A DNA stretch of 64,000 bases from assembly GCA_934130285.1 (NCBI GenBank), contig CAKOXT010000001.1, positions 62,001-126,000 on the forward strand, given 5' to 3'. A program made the position numbers and the translations under genes. The notes beneath the pieces are model-generated. The model was not told the DNA's origin. It saw only the letters and a program-made list of their open reading frames with translations, and did not search any database. Positions 8,014-17,701 of the stretch are shown piece by piece; position 1 is the first letter of the stretch; every line of letters begins with the position of its first letter. The DNA comes from an uncultured Clostridia bacterium. GTDB taxonomy: Bacteria; Bacillota; Clostridia; TANB77; CAG-508.

Positions 8014-9196
8014 ATGAAATTTTTAAAATTAAAAGAATTGTGTACAATTAAACATGGGTATGCTTTTAAAGGAAAGTATATTACACAACAAGAAAATAAT
8101 AATATTCTTGTTACACCTGGAAACTTCAAGGTTGGAGGTGGATTTAAAGAAGATAAATGTAAATATTATAATAGTAAAAATATACCCAAGGAATATATTT
8201 TAAATGAAAATGATTTAATTGTAACAATGACAGATTTAAGTAAAGAAGTTGATACTTTGGGATATTCTGCACTAATACCCCAAAAAGATAAAATATATCT
8301 TCACAATCAACGAATAGGTTTAATAAAAAATATAAATGAAACAATTATAAATAAATACTATTTATATTGGTATTTGAGAACAAGAGTGTATCATAATGAA
8401 ATTGTTGCAACTTAAACAGGAACGACTGTACATCATACTTCACCGGAACGAATACTTAATGTAAAAATTCCAATATATTCATTAAATATTCAGAATAAAA
8501 TTTCAAAAATATTAAGTATACTTGATCAAAAAATAGACTTAAATAATAAGACAAATGATAATTTGCTATATAAAGCGGCTTAGTAATTAGATAAATGATA
8601 ATTTGCTGAAGATAGGTCTAGAATTATTAAAAGAATATTTTAATAAAAAAATAGAATGTGAAGTGTTGTTAAATGTTATTAAATTTGTTAAGGGAAAAAA
8701 ACCGTTAGATATAACATTTGAGGCAAAAGAAGGATATGAAAAATATTTAACAATAGCTTGCTTGAATGGACAGGAACTAAATTATGCAAATCCTAAAAAA
8801 ATGGTATTATCAAATAATGATTTATTAATGGTTATGGATGGAGCAAGTAGTGGAGATGTTTATTATGGTGGACAAGGCATTGTAGGCTCTACATTATCAA
8901 GAGTGGATTGTGTTAATGATAATTATATTTCTGAATTTATATACTTTATTATGAAATATTATAAAGATTTAATACAGAGTAAAAATATTGGTTCGGCAAT
9001 ACCACATACAGATAAAGTATTTGTTAGCACTTTGGAAGTACCGAAGTTATTAATAGAATAGCAAGAAAAATATAAAATGTTATTATATAAAATATTACAA
9101 AATATGAATGAAAATAAAATATTGACCAAATTAAGAGATACTTTATTACCAAAATTAATGAACGGTGAAATAGACTTGAATAAAATAGAAATATAA
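8014..9196 (+). pseudogene. hsdS: Broken specificity subunit of the type I restriction system
   Basis: Reading across several lesions recovers a two-TRD HsdS of about 390 residues. The first recognition domain starts at ATG 8014 (MKFLKLKELCTIKHGYAF) and is stopped by TAA at 8413-8415, just before the conserved stretch TGTTVHHTSPERI. The same frame continues to TAG at 8581. A 40-base offset repeat (8553-8607) then shifts the frame by one, and the second recognition domain (NDNLL, GLELLKEYF, then FVKGKKP, ASSGDVYYGG and GSAIPHTDK) runs to TAG 9059-9061. The conserved C-terminus (TKLRDTLLPKLMNGEID) follows to TAA 9194-9196. Both in-frame stops could derive from Gln codons by C-to-T change. A functional HsdS is not expected without readthrough. 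Confidence 0.88.
8553..8607 (+). repeat. 15-bp direct repeat, 40 bp apart, inside broken hsdS
   Basis: The sequence AAATGATAATTTGCT occurs at 8553-8567 and again at 8593-8607. The offset is 40 bases, which is not a multiple of three, and the intervening DNA contains TAG and TAA in the hsdS frame. Removing one repeat unit plus the spacer joins the two recognition domains in frame (...KTNDNLLKIGLELL). Confidence 0.85.
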
Positions 9197-9234
9197 TCAT
9201 ACAAATTACTATTTGTATGAGAAAAGAGAAGAAT

Positions 9235-9861
9235 ATGGATGATAAAGCAAAGAAAATATTAGAACATTATAGAAAAGTAATAGAAGATGAGGATTTTGAT
9301 GAATATGATATATTGGGATTTTTAATATTTATTAGAAGCTATTTAGGTGAAAATATGAATATTATTAGGGAATTTTCAGATTTAGTTGCACATAGGGAAA
9401 GAAATAAAGGAATTGTAATGACCAATATAAGAAATACAATAATGAATGAATATGCTTATGATGAAAATTTAAATAAGGTAATAGGCTATAGTGGAATAAG
9501 CCAAGAAGATTGGAAAAATGAATGGTATAAAGTAGGTAAAATTTTTAGTATTACCCTAAATGAAAAAATAATAAAAGAAATAACATTGTGTATATATTCG
9601 TTAGCTCAAAAAACCAAATATGAAGATAGAAGTGGAAATGTAGGATATATTGAATTTTTGGCTCAAAGTAAATTTAATAATATAGGATTAGCTACAACAG
9701 AAGGAAGAAAAGATAGCTTATATATATGTTTTACCAAATATAAAGGATTTAATATAAATGAAAATTATGATGGAATTCCTATTAAAAATATTATTTATAC
9801 TAAGAGAAAAAATGGAAAATTACAATTATTAGAGGGAAATAATATAATAACAGAAGTGTAA
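9235..9861 (+). CDS. Hypothetical protein between hsdS and hsdR
   Basis: A 208-residue soluble, acidic protein that I do not recognise. It has no signal peptide, no clear membrane segment and no visible catalytic motif. The N-terminal half is predicted mostly helical (acidic start, then LGFLIFIRSYLGENMNIIREF), and the C-terminal half is rich in aromatic residues. ATG 9235 is chosen over 9217 because AAGAGAAG precedes it, while 9217 lacks a ribosome site. Its position between the specificity and restriction genes suggests an accessory role in the type I system, perhaps in immunity or control, but that is only context. Unlike its neighbours, it carries no lesion. Confidence 0.6.
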   Translation: MDDKAKKILEHYRKVIEDEDFDEYDILGFLIFIRSYLGENMNIIREFSDLVAHRERNKGIVMTNIRNTIMNEYAYDENLNKVIGYSGISQEDWKNEWYKVGKIFSITLNEKIIKEITLCIYSLAQKTKYEDRSGNVGYIEFLAQSKFNNIGLATTEGRKDSLYICFTKYKGFNINENYDGIPIKNIIYTKRKNGKLQLLEGNNIITEV

Positions 9862-9876
9862 TTTAGGGGGCAAATT

Positions 9877-12682
9877 ATGTTTGATGAAGCAACACTATAA
9901 AAAATAACAATGGAACTATTAGCAAATCTTGGATATGAAATATTAAATGGATATGAATTAGAAAGAAAAAATTATTCAGATGTAATACTAGAGGACGATT
10001 TAGAAGATGCAATAATAAGATTAAATAAAAATATTGCAAATGAAGATATTAGAGAGACTATCCGTTTTATAAAAAATTTAGACAACAATAATACGATTTT
10101 AAACAATAAACAATTTACTAAATACTTATTTGAAGGTGTAAAGATTCCTGTTCAGGAACATGGAACTACTAGGTATAAGTCAGTGAAAATTATTGATTTT
10201 AAAGATATATATGAATGTTTTTAAAGTTGTTAATCAATATACTATTATTGAAGAAAGCGAAAAACGTCCAGATATAATTGTGTTTATTAATGGAATGCCC
10301 TTAGTTGTTATTGAATTAAAAAGTACAATTAGAGAAGAAGTAAAATTAGAAGATGGATATAATCAGTTAAAAGGTTATCAAAATGTACATATTCCAACAT
10401 TATTTTATTATAATCAGTTTTTAATAGTGAGTGATGGAGTTCAAGCAAGAGTAGGAACGATAACAAGTCCATGGAGCAGATTTTCAGAATGGAAAAAGTT
10501 TGAGGATACAGATGTTGTAAAAGAAAATATGGCAACACATAGTACACTATTTAATGGAATGATGAGAAAAGAAAGAATAATGGACATTATAAATAACTTT
10601 ATAATGTGGAGTGGAGATAATAAAATTTTAGCAGCATATCATCAATATTTTGGCGTAAAAAAAGCAATTAAAAGCACAGAAAAAGCTTATAATGAAAGAA
10701 CAGGAAAAGCAGGAATATTGTGGCATACGCAAGGATCAGGTAAAAGTTTTTCTATGGTGTTTTATTCTGCAAACATGATAAAAATATTAAAAAATCCCAG
10801 TATTGTTGTAGTTACAGATAGAAATGACTTGGATGACCAATTATTTAATACATTTTCGCAATGTTCAGATTTTCTAAAACAAAAACCAATACAAATTGAA
10901 AGTAGAGAAGATTTAAATGATAAGTTAGAAAACAGAGTATCAGGAGGAATATTTTTTACAACATTACAAAAATTTGAAGAAGAAACAGGTGTATTTAGTA
11001 AAAGAGATGACATTTTAATTTTAGTTGATGAAGCGCATAGAAGTCATTATGGAATAGATGCTGTAATGAAATTTGATAAAGATAAAATGATTGCATACAA
11101 AAAATATGGAACTGCCAAATATTTGCATACAGCATTTCCAAATGCAACATATATTGGATTTACAGGAACGCCCGTTGAAACAAAAGATAAGTCTACATCT
11201 GAAATTGTTGGAAAAGTAATAGATACATATGATATGATACAGGCAATTCTTGATGGAGCAACAGTACCAATTATGTATGAAGTAAGAATGGCAAGAGTTG
11301 GATTAAATCAAAAGATATTAGATGAAATAGATGATTATTATACATATCTCGAAAGAGATGAAGGGGTGGATGAAGAAACATTAAATGAGTCCAAAAAAGA
11401 AATGGCTAAAATGCAAGAAATTATTGAAGATCCTGATAGGTTGGAACTTATAGTTAAGGATATTATAAAGAATTATAGTGGTATTGAAAATACAGTTGCA
11501 AACAAAGCAATGGTTGTTGCTTATTCACGAAAGACAGCATATACAATGTATAAAAAGTTTTTAAAATTAAAACCAGAATGGAAAAATAAAGTACATATGG
11601 TAATAACATCAAATAATAAAGATGATGTAGAAATGCAAAAAGCAATAGGTTCATCTAAAAATAAACAGCAACTTGAAAAGGATTTTAAGGATTATAATTC
11701 AGAATTTAAAATTGCTATTGTAGTTGATATGTGGCTTACGGGATTTGATGTACCATCATTAGGAACTATGTATGTGGATAAGCCAATGAAAGCGCATAAT
11801 TTAATGCAAGCTATAGCAAGAGTAAATAGAGTATATAAAGATAAGCAAGGTGGATTGATTGTTGATTATATTGGATTGAAAAGATGGCTATTAGATGCTT
11901 TGAAAACTTATACTAAACGAGATCAAGGAAAAGTTATTGATAATTCAGAGATTGTTAAAGTATTGATGGACAAAATAGAATTAATTAGAAATATTTTTCA
12001 TGGTTTTATATATAAACATTTTGCTATGACAACAGATAGTGATAAATATGAAATGCTAGAACGTGCAATTCAAGATGATGAAATGCTTCAAATAGGAAAA
12101 GTTCAAAATAGCAATAGAATAATGTTACTAAGTGAAGAGCTTATGAATAAAATTGCTAAAATGCAAAAGAAAAATATTGCAGTTGAGGTATTAAATAGAG
12201 CTTTAAAAGATTACGTTGAAAAAGTAGGATTAAAGAATATTGTTATGCAAGAAAAATTTTCTACTAAATTTCAGAAAATTGCTACGGCATATAATGAAAG
12301 AACAAGTGTAGAAGACATTGAAAAGATTATACAAGAAATGATAAATTTAAAAAATGAAATAGATAAAGAGTTGGCTGCAGGAAATAAGTATGACTTGTCA
12401 GTGGAAGAAAAGGCTTTTTTTGATGCTTTAGGTAATGATACTCAGGTTAAGGAATTAATGAGAGATGAAACTTTAGTGAAAATAGCTAAGGAATTAGTGG
12501 ATACAATAAATTCAAATATGACAATAGATTGGGATATTAGAAAAGATGCTAGAGCTAGGATGAGATATGAGATAAAAAAATTGTTAATTAAATATGATTA
12601 TCCACCTGTAAAAAGGGATTCTGCTGTTCAATTGGTTATTAGGCAAGCAGAATTGCAATGTAAAGGAATGAGTGAAGAATAG
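9877..12682 (+). pseudogene. hsdR: Broken type I restriction endonuclease/translocase subunit
   Basis: An ATG at 9877 with an AGGGGG ribosome site opens a frame that meets TAA at codon 8 (9898-9900), then continues in frame with MELLANLGYEIL. At about 10200-10224 the frame changes by one base: the first frame ends at TAA 10222-10224, while the rest of the protein continues in the +1 frame to 12682. The downstream frame holds the PD-(D/E)xK nuclease motif (RPDIIVFINGMPLVVIELK), Walker A HTQGSGKS, the DEAH box LVDEAHRSH and FTGTPVE. The total length would be about 930 residues, normal for HsdR. Restarting at ATG 9910 could bypass the first lesion but not the frameshift. Restriction activity is therefore unlikely. 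Confidence 0.9.
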
Positions 12683-12709
12683 AAAATTATTGATATAAGG
12701 AGTGATAGT

Positions 12710-13585
12710 ATAGAAGATATTTTTGATGATATAAATAATATATTTATAAAAATGTTAAAAGAAGCTAGAAAGAAAATAGAAGACGTTATAGAAATTGAGT
12801 TATATGAGGATTGTTTAGATACTTATGAACGTGCATATAGATTGGTTAGTAATAATAGATTATTGGATGGAATAGTTTTAACTAGAAATGCTTTTGAGTT
12901 AATGATGATGCTATTTGGTGTAAGGATAGATGAAAATGTTAGAAGAGAATATTGCAAGGAAAATAGTTATGAACGTTACATAGAACGACGAAATAAAGAT
13001 AAAAGTGAACAAGATTATTTATCACAAAGTTATTTAAGAAAAATAATATTGAAAAAATATAAAAACATAGAAGAGGATTATAATAAAATATATAATACAT
13101 TTTCAAAATTCACACATCCAACAATTCATAGAAATATACTTAGATTTTTTGAAAGGGAGAAATTAAATGTTATACCATTATATCTTGGAATGATAATGAT
13201 TTTACCAATTTTATTTTTAGAAATACTTTACGAAGATAAAACGGTTGATTCAGAAAATTTTAATGATGCTATATCTTTTAGATGTATTATTGAAATATTA
13301 TCATTAAGGTTTTGGGTTAGTAATGTGAATATGGAAAAAATAATGCAAGCGAATAGGTATGCATATATTGATGAAAATAAAAAGTATTATGAAATGGTGA
13401 AAAACGAAATTAAAGATAAACTCTTTAAAGAAAAGATAGATTATGAGGAAAATCGAGATGAATATGATAAATTTATAAATAATGTTATGCCCAAAGTTAA
13501 ATATTCAGATATAGTGGAAAAATTAATAAGTTTGAAAAATATGGAGAAAAGTAGTGAAATAAATAAGGGAAGGGATAGCGTTTGA
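12710..13585 (+). CDS. DUF5677/HEPN-like helical protein with ATA at the expected start
   Basis: A 291-residue, mostly helical protein if read from ATA 12710. AAGGAG at 12697-12702 lies seven bases before this ATA, and the next in-frame ATG (12752, 277 residues) has no ribosome site, so I infer that the start was ATG and is now ATA. The region RLLDGIVLTRNAFELM and the later FTHPTIHRNI resemble DUF5677/HEPN-type proteins found in abortive-infection loci, but this is a motif-level guess. A hydrophobic stretch near IPLYLGMIMILPILFLEIL could be a buried helix or a membrane segment. The stop overlaps the TTG start of the next gene, so the two form a coupled pair. Confidence 0.55.
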   Translation: MEDIFDDINNIFIKMLKEARKKIEDVIEIELYEDCLDTYERAYRLVSNNRLLDGIVLTRNAFELMMMLFGVRIDENVRREYCKENSYERYIERRNKDKSEQDYLSQSYLRKIILKKYKNIEEDYNKIYNTFSKFTHPTIHRNILRFFEREKLNVIPLYLGMIMILPILFLEILYEDKTVDSENFNDAISFRCIIEILSLRFWVSNVNMEKIMQANRYAYIDENKKYYEMVKNEIKDKLFKEKIDYEENRDEYDKFINNVMPKVKYSDIVEKLISLKNMEKSSEINKGRDSV

Positions 13586-14730
13586 ATAATAATGAAAAGA
13601 TGTTAGAAAATTATAGTATGCAGATTAATTCTATTGGAAAAGTATGCAATGCAGTAATGAAGAATATTTCTGATAAATTGAAAGTAGAAGATATAAAAAT
13701 ATTATATGATAATAAAGAAATAAAAAATTTTTTAGAGTCAGTTGAATTAAAAAATAAAATTGAGGTAATGAAAAATTTCGAATGGGAAATTTACATGAAA
13801 AGAATAGAAGAAATTACTAGGCAATCCATTTTTTTATATGAATCAAATATTACCAGGAAGATGATTGATTCAATTACAATTGCAATGTATCAAATATCCA
13901 AAGTACAAAAAAATTTTATAGATATGTTAATGAAGTCTACTTCTGTGAATATTAGTCCAATATTTAAAACTTTGTCTATTTCTATAGAAGAAATAAATAA
14001 TAACCCAGATAGTTTATTAAATTGGATGAAATATTATGATAAAATGAGTAAGTTTTTTTGGATTATGCCATATAAAATTTCTACAGAAGAATTGCGTGAA
14101 ATTTTACAAAATGTTGCAACAGAAAAAGAATTTGATCTATATATAAGTAAATATTTCAATAAAAATAAAGTTAATACGATGATAGAAGATATAAAAAATA
14201 TGTTGACTAATAAAAATCAAAAAAGATTGTTTGATCAAATAATTCTTGCTTATGAAAGTAGATCATATGCATTAGCTAGTATAGGAATAATTACAATGAT
14301 TGATAATTTTTTGTCATTTTATCTTATTGATAAAGGATGTACGTCAAGGGTGAAGCTATTTGAACCAATTATAAAAGATTTAGAATTAAAAATAAAAAAA
14401 TCAAATTTTTTATTTATAGTTATGATGGTTAATAGTAATATTAATTTATTATATGAACAAATAGAATTTAATAGTAGAATATCAATTAAGACTAATAAAA
14501 AATCTAGAAGGAATCCAATTGCACATGGAAAATCATATAGCTATAAAAAAATTGATACGATAATGTTATTTAATACTATGTATTATTTATTAATTATTCA
14601 GCGAAAATTAATTAAATATAAAAATTCTTTATATAGAAATTCAAGGAAAAAAGAGTTTTACATACTAGATAAAGGAGAAAAAGAAAAGATAAGAGCGAAG
14701 ATACAAAATAAATCAAATAAGGTATATTAA
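13582..14730 (+). CDS. HEPN-like protein with RNxxxH motif, putative RNase effector
   Basis: A 382-residue, highly helical protein. A TTG at 13582, overlapping the TGA of the previous gene and preceded by a purine-rich GGGAAGGGA, is the likely start; ATG 13600 is the alternative. Near residue 310 it has RNPIAHG, which fits the R-x4-H (RNxxxH) catalytic motif of HEPN RNases, close to the C-terminal helices where HEPN domains usually place it. HEPN proteins act as toxins or effectors in many phage-defence systems. The N-terminal 230 residues are not recognised and could be a sensor. The pairing with an upstream helical gene and the downstream OLD nuclease suggests a defence unit. Function is inferred. 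Confidence 0.55.
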   Translation: MNNNEKMLENYSMQINSIGKVCNAVMKNISDKLKVEDIKILYDNKEIKNFLESVELKNKIEVMKNFEWEIYMKRIEEITRQSIFLYESNITRKMIDSITIAMYQISKVQKNFIDMLMKSTSVNISPIFKTLSISIEEINNNPDSLLNWMKYYDKMSKFFWIMPYKISTEELREILQNVATEKEFDLYISKYFNKNKVNTMIEDIKNMLTNKNQKRLFDQIILAYESRSYALASIGIITMIDNFLSFYLIDKGCTSRVKLFEPIIKDLELKIKKSNFLFIVMMVNSNINLLYEQIEFNSRISIKTNKKSRRNPIAHGKSYSYKKIDTIMLFNTMYYLLIIQRKLIKYKNSLYRNSRKKEFYILDKGEKEKIRAKIQNKSNKVY

Positions 14731-14829
14731 TAGAAAATATTTATATCGAAATATAATGTAAAAAGCATAAGAACAATTTAATGGAAAAGAAGAGACAAAA
14801 AATTAAGTAATATGAAAGGTGGAATTGAA

Positions 14830-16680
14830 ATGGAAGATACAGTTTATTTAAAAGAGGCCAAATTTGAAAATTATAAATCAATATATGAAACTCATATTGA
14901 TATAGATGATAGAATAATTGTTATTGCGGGAAAAAATGAATCTGGAAAGACAAATATTCTTAAGGCTTTAAAAGATGCTGCAGAAGATAATTTTAATGAT
15001 GATTGTAAGCCTTTAGGATTTTTACAAACTAATCCAACGGTGAAGATGACGTTTGAAGTTTTAGGTTCGTATTTGAATGAACTGTATAAAAAAAATATTT
15101 TCAATTCGAAAGAAAAATATTCCTTTTATATTGATAGAAGCATGAATGAAATTGATGAAGTTTCTGGTACTATGATAGATAAAATTCAGGAATATTTGCA
15201 AAGAGAAATTACTAAAGACGTAGGGGATAGTATAAATGAGTTAGTTAATTTATTTAATGAATTGGATTCAAATATTGATTTTGATTGCAATGAAGGGAAA
15301 AAAAGCATTATAGAGTACATTACTTTTTATTTTATGGATCATTTATTTTATAATGGAGACAATGAAGATACGCCGTTTTTAGGAAATATGTTATCTAAAA
15401 TAGAAGATGATAATGAGTGCGAAATTGATGAAGATGGATTAGAAAAAATAATAAATTGTATAGATGATAAGTTAAAGAAAGAAAAAGAAGTAATAGAACT
15501 AATAAATAGCAAAGGAATAATAGGAAATTTTATATATTTTAGTTCTTTTGATGATATGTTACCAGATGAAATAGATTATTTAAAATTAGAAGATAACGAA
15601 TATTGTAATAGGAATAAAGGATTTATAAATTTGTTAAATTATCTAGATATTAGTGTAGATGATTTTATATCAGAGATGCAAAAAAATGTAAGGGATGTCC
15701 AAAATTATTTGCGAAATTTGAGTACAAAAATGACTGGAAATTTTAGTGATATATATACTCAAGAAACAATAGAATTATCATTACAAAAAGATGGTAATAA
15801 TATTGTAATAAATATTTTTGATAAAAATGATAAAGATTATTCTAAGAAGCCTTCTCAAAGAAGTCAGGGATTTCAATGGTTTTTAGCATTTTACTTAGTA
15901 TTAAATAGTAAGAATTGTAAGAAGAATACGATTTTATTAATTGATGAGCCAGGATTATTTTTACATGCTAAAGCACAAGAAGACATATTGAATTATTTTG
16001 AAACTAAAATTAAAAATCAAATAATATATACTACACATAGTCCATTTTTAGTAGATATAAATAACATGCATAGGGTGAAATTGGCAATCAATGACAGAAA
16101 TAATACAGAAGGCACTAAGGTATTAAATAAATATTATGCTTCAAATGATTATGATACAATTACGCCATTAATTACAGCGATAGGGTATAATATAGCAAAG
16201 AATCCTCTTGATTTAGGAAATGGATTAAATATAATTACAGAAGGAATAACAGATAGATATTATTTATTAGCTTTTTTGGAATTGTTAGAAGTGAAAAATA
16301 AAAATGTTCATATTATTCCATCTAAGGGAGCGAGTCAAATAAATTATTTAGTTTCGATGGCATTAGGTTGGAATATAGATTTTAGAATTTTAGTTGATAA
16401 TGACAAAGCAGGAATGGATGCTAGAAAAGATTTAATAAAAACGATTTTAAAATATGAAGACCAAGAAAGAATAGTAAGTGTTAAAGAAGAAAAAAATGCT
16501 ACAATAGAATCATTGTTTTATGAGGAAGATATTGACAGTACAAATTTAAAAGAAAATAAGACATTAATTGCTTTTAATTTTTATCAAAGTGTCAAAGAGG
16601 GAAAAATTAAAAAAGGTGATTTAAATATAGAAACAATTAATAATTTCAAAAAGTTGTTTGACAAATTGGGAATAGAATAA
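14830..16680 (+). CDS. OLD-family ATP-dependent nuclease (AAA ATPase + TOPRIM)
   Basis: A 616-residue protein. An N-terminal SMC/ABC-type ATPase has Walker A AGKNESGKT at residues 33-41, Walker B ILLIDEPGLFLH near 368-380 and the H-loop-like TTHSPFLV. A C-terminal TOPRIM nuclease domain follows, with ITEGITDRYYL near 468 (the catalytic Glu) and the LVDNDKAG motif near 521. OLD proteins degrade DNA or act as anti-phage nucleases. Partner genes define named systems (for example a UvrD-like helicase in Gabija), and no such helicase is next to this gene. ATG 14830 is preferred over 14812 because of AAAGGTGG. No frameshift or stop is present, unlike the restriction genes before it. Confidence 0.88.
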   Translation: MEDTVYLKEAKFENYKSIYETHIDIDDRIIVIAGKNESGKTNILKALKDAAEDNFNDDCKPLGFLQTNPTVKMTFEVLGSYLNELYKKNIFNSKEKYSFYIDRSMNEIDEVSGTMIDKIQEYLQREITKDVGDSINELVNLFNELDSNIDFDCNEGKKSIIEYITFYFMDHLFYNGDNEDTPFLGNMLSKIEDDNECEIDEDGLEKIINCIDDKLKKEKEVIELINSKGIIGNFIYFSSFDDMLPDEIDYLKLEDNEYCNRNKGFINLLNYLDISVDDFISEMQKNVRDVQNYLRNLSTKMTGNFSDIYTQETIELSLQKDGNNIVINIFDKNDKDYSKKPSQRSQGFQWFLAFYLVLNSKNCKKNTILLIDEPGLFLHAKAQEDILNYFETKIKNQIIYTTHSPFLVDINNMHRVKLAINDRNNTEGTKVLNKYYASNDYDTITPLITAIGYNIAKNPLDLGNGLNIITEGITDRYYLLAFLELLEVKNKNVHIIPSKGASQINYLVSMALGWNIDFRILVDNDKAGMDARKDLIKTILKYEDQERIVSVKEEKNATIESLFYEEDIDSTNLKENKTLIAFNFYQSVKEGKIKKGDLNIETINNFKKLFDKLGIE

Positions 16681-16773
16681 TAAGAAGAACGAAAATTTTT
16701 ATTAAGAATATTACGCTAATATATCTAAATAAAATAGATGAGAAAAAGGTGTATAGAATGGAGAAAAAGAAAA

Positions 16774-17697
16774 ATGGCAATTGGAAAGTTAGAAGAAGTT
16801 GATATTAGAGAATTATGGAAACACGAACAATATGATTTTTCGGAATGGTTATCTAAAAAAGAGAATATAGAGAATCTGAATGATATACTGGGATTAACAC
16901 TCGTTGATATAAGTAAAGAAACCTATGTTGGATCATATAGATGTGATTTGTTTGCAAAAGATGAAACAACAGGCATAAAGGTCATAATAGAAAACCAACT
17001 CGAAATGTCTAATCACGATCACTTAGGCAAAATAATTACATACGCATCAGGGTTGGATGCTAAGGTTATAGTGTGGATTGTAAAAGAGGCGAGAGAAGAG
17101 CATAGAAGTGCTATTGAATGGTTAAATAATAATACTAATAGTAATATTAATTTTTTCTTGATAGAAATTCATGCGTATAAAATAGGAAATTCAGATAATG
17201 CTCCTATGTTTCAAGTTGTAGAACAACCAAATGATTTTATAAAAAATAATAAATCTACTAATAGTAATGATACTATGAATAAATCACAATCACAAAGATT
17301 GGAGTTTTGGAATCAGTTTAATAATGTTCTTATTGAAAGGGGAAAGCCTTTTAATATTAGAAAAGCTACAACAGATCATTGGTATAATGTTGCAATAGGA
17401 ACTAGTGATGCTCATATAGATATTACATTGGTTAATAAAGACTCTGTAATAGGTGTAGAGCTATATATAACAGATAATAAGGAATTATTTGATAAATTAT
17501 ATCAGAGAAAAGATGAAATAGAGAATGATCTAGGATTGAAATTGGATTGGAGAAGATTAAATAATAGCAAAGCTTCAAGAATAGTTACTTTTATTAAAGG
17601 GCTAAATTTTGATAACCATAGTAACTATAATGAATTAATGAATAAAACAATTGATTTAGCTGTATTGATGAGAGATACATTTAAGAAATATATATAG
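16774..17697 (+). CDS. DUF4268-type protein with a PD-(D/E)xK nuclease-like N-terminus
   Basis: A 307-residue protein. The N-terminal half has the pattern expected of a PD-(D/E)xK fold: RCDLFAKDETTG followed by VIIENQLE, then DHLGKIITYASG, IVWIVKEAREEHR and NFFLIEIHAYKI. The C-terminal half (LEFWNQFNNVLIERG, then VELYITDNKELFDKL and LDWRRL) fits the DUF4268 family. Related proteins occur in mobile and defence regions and are predicted nucleases without a settled substrate. In the usual motif the acidic residues should be D and E-x-K/Q; here they read D...E-N-Q, so activity needs testing. The start was chosen at ATG 16774 with GGAG upstream. Confidence 0.8.
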   Translation: MAIGKLEEVDIRELWKHEQYDFSEWLSKKENIENLNDILGLTLVDISKETYVGSYRCDLFAKDETTGIKVIIENQLEMSNHDHLGKIITYASGLDAKVIVWIVKEAREEHRSAIEWLNNNTNSNINFFLIEIHAYKIGNSDNAPMFQVVEQPNDFIKNNKSTNSNDTMNKSQSQRLEFWNQFNNVLIERGKPFNIRKATTDHWYNVAIGTSDAHIDITLVNKDSVIGVELYITDNKELFDKLYQRKDEIENDLGLKLDWRRLNNSKASRIVTFIKGLNFDNHSNYNELMNKTIDLAVLMRDTFKKYI

Positions 17698-17701
17698 GGA
17701 A

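Noticed and set aside
14830..16680. Gabija system (OLD nuclease GajA + UvrD-like GajB)
   Set aside because: The OLD protein is present, but no UvrD-like helicase lies before or after it; the next gene is a DUF4268 protein.
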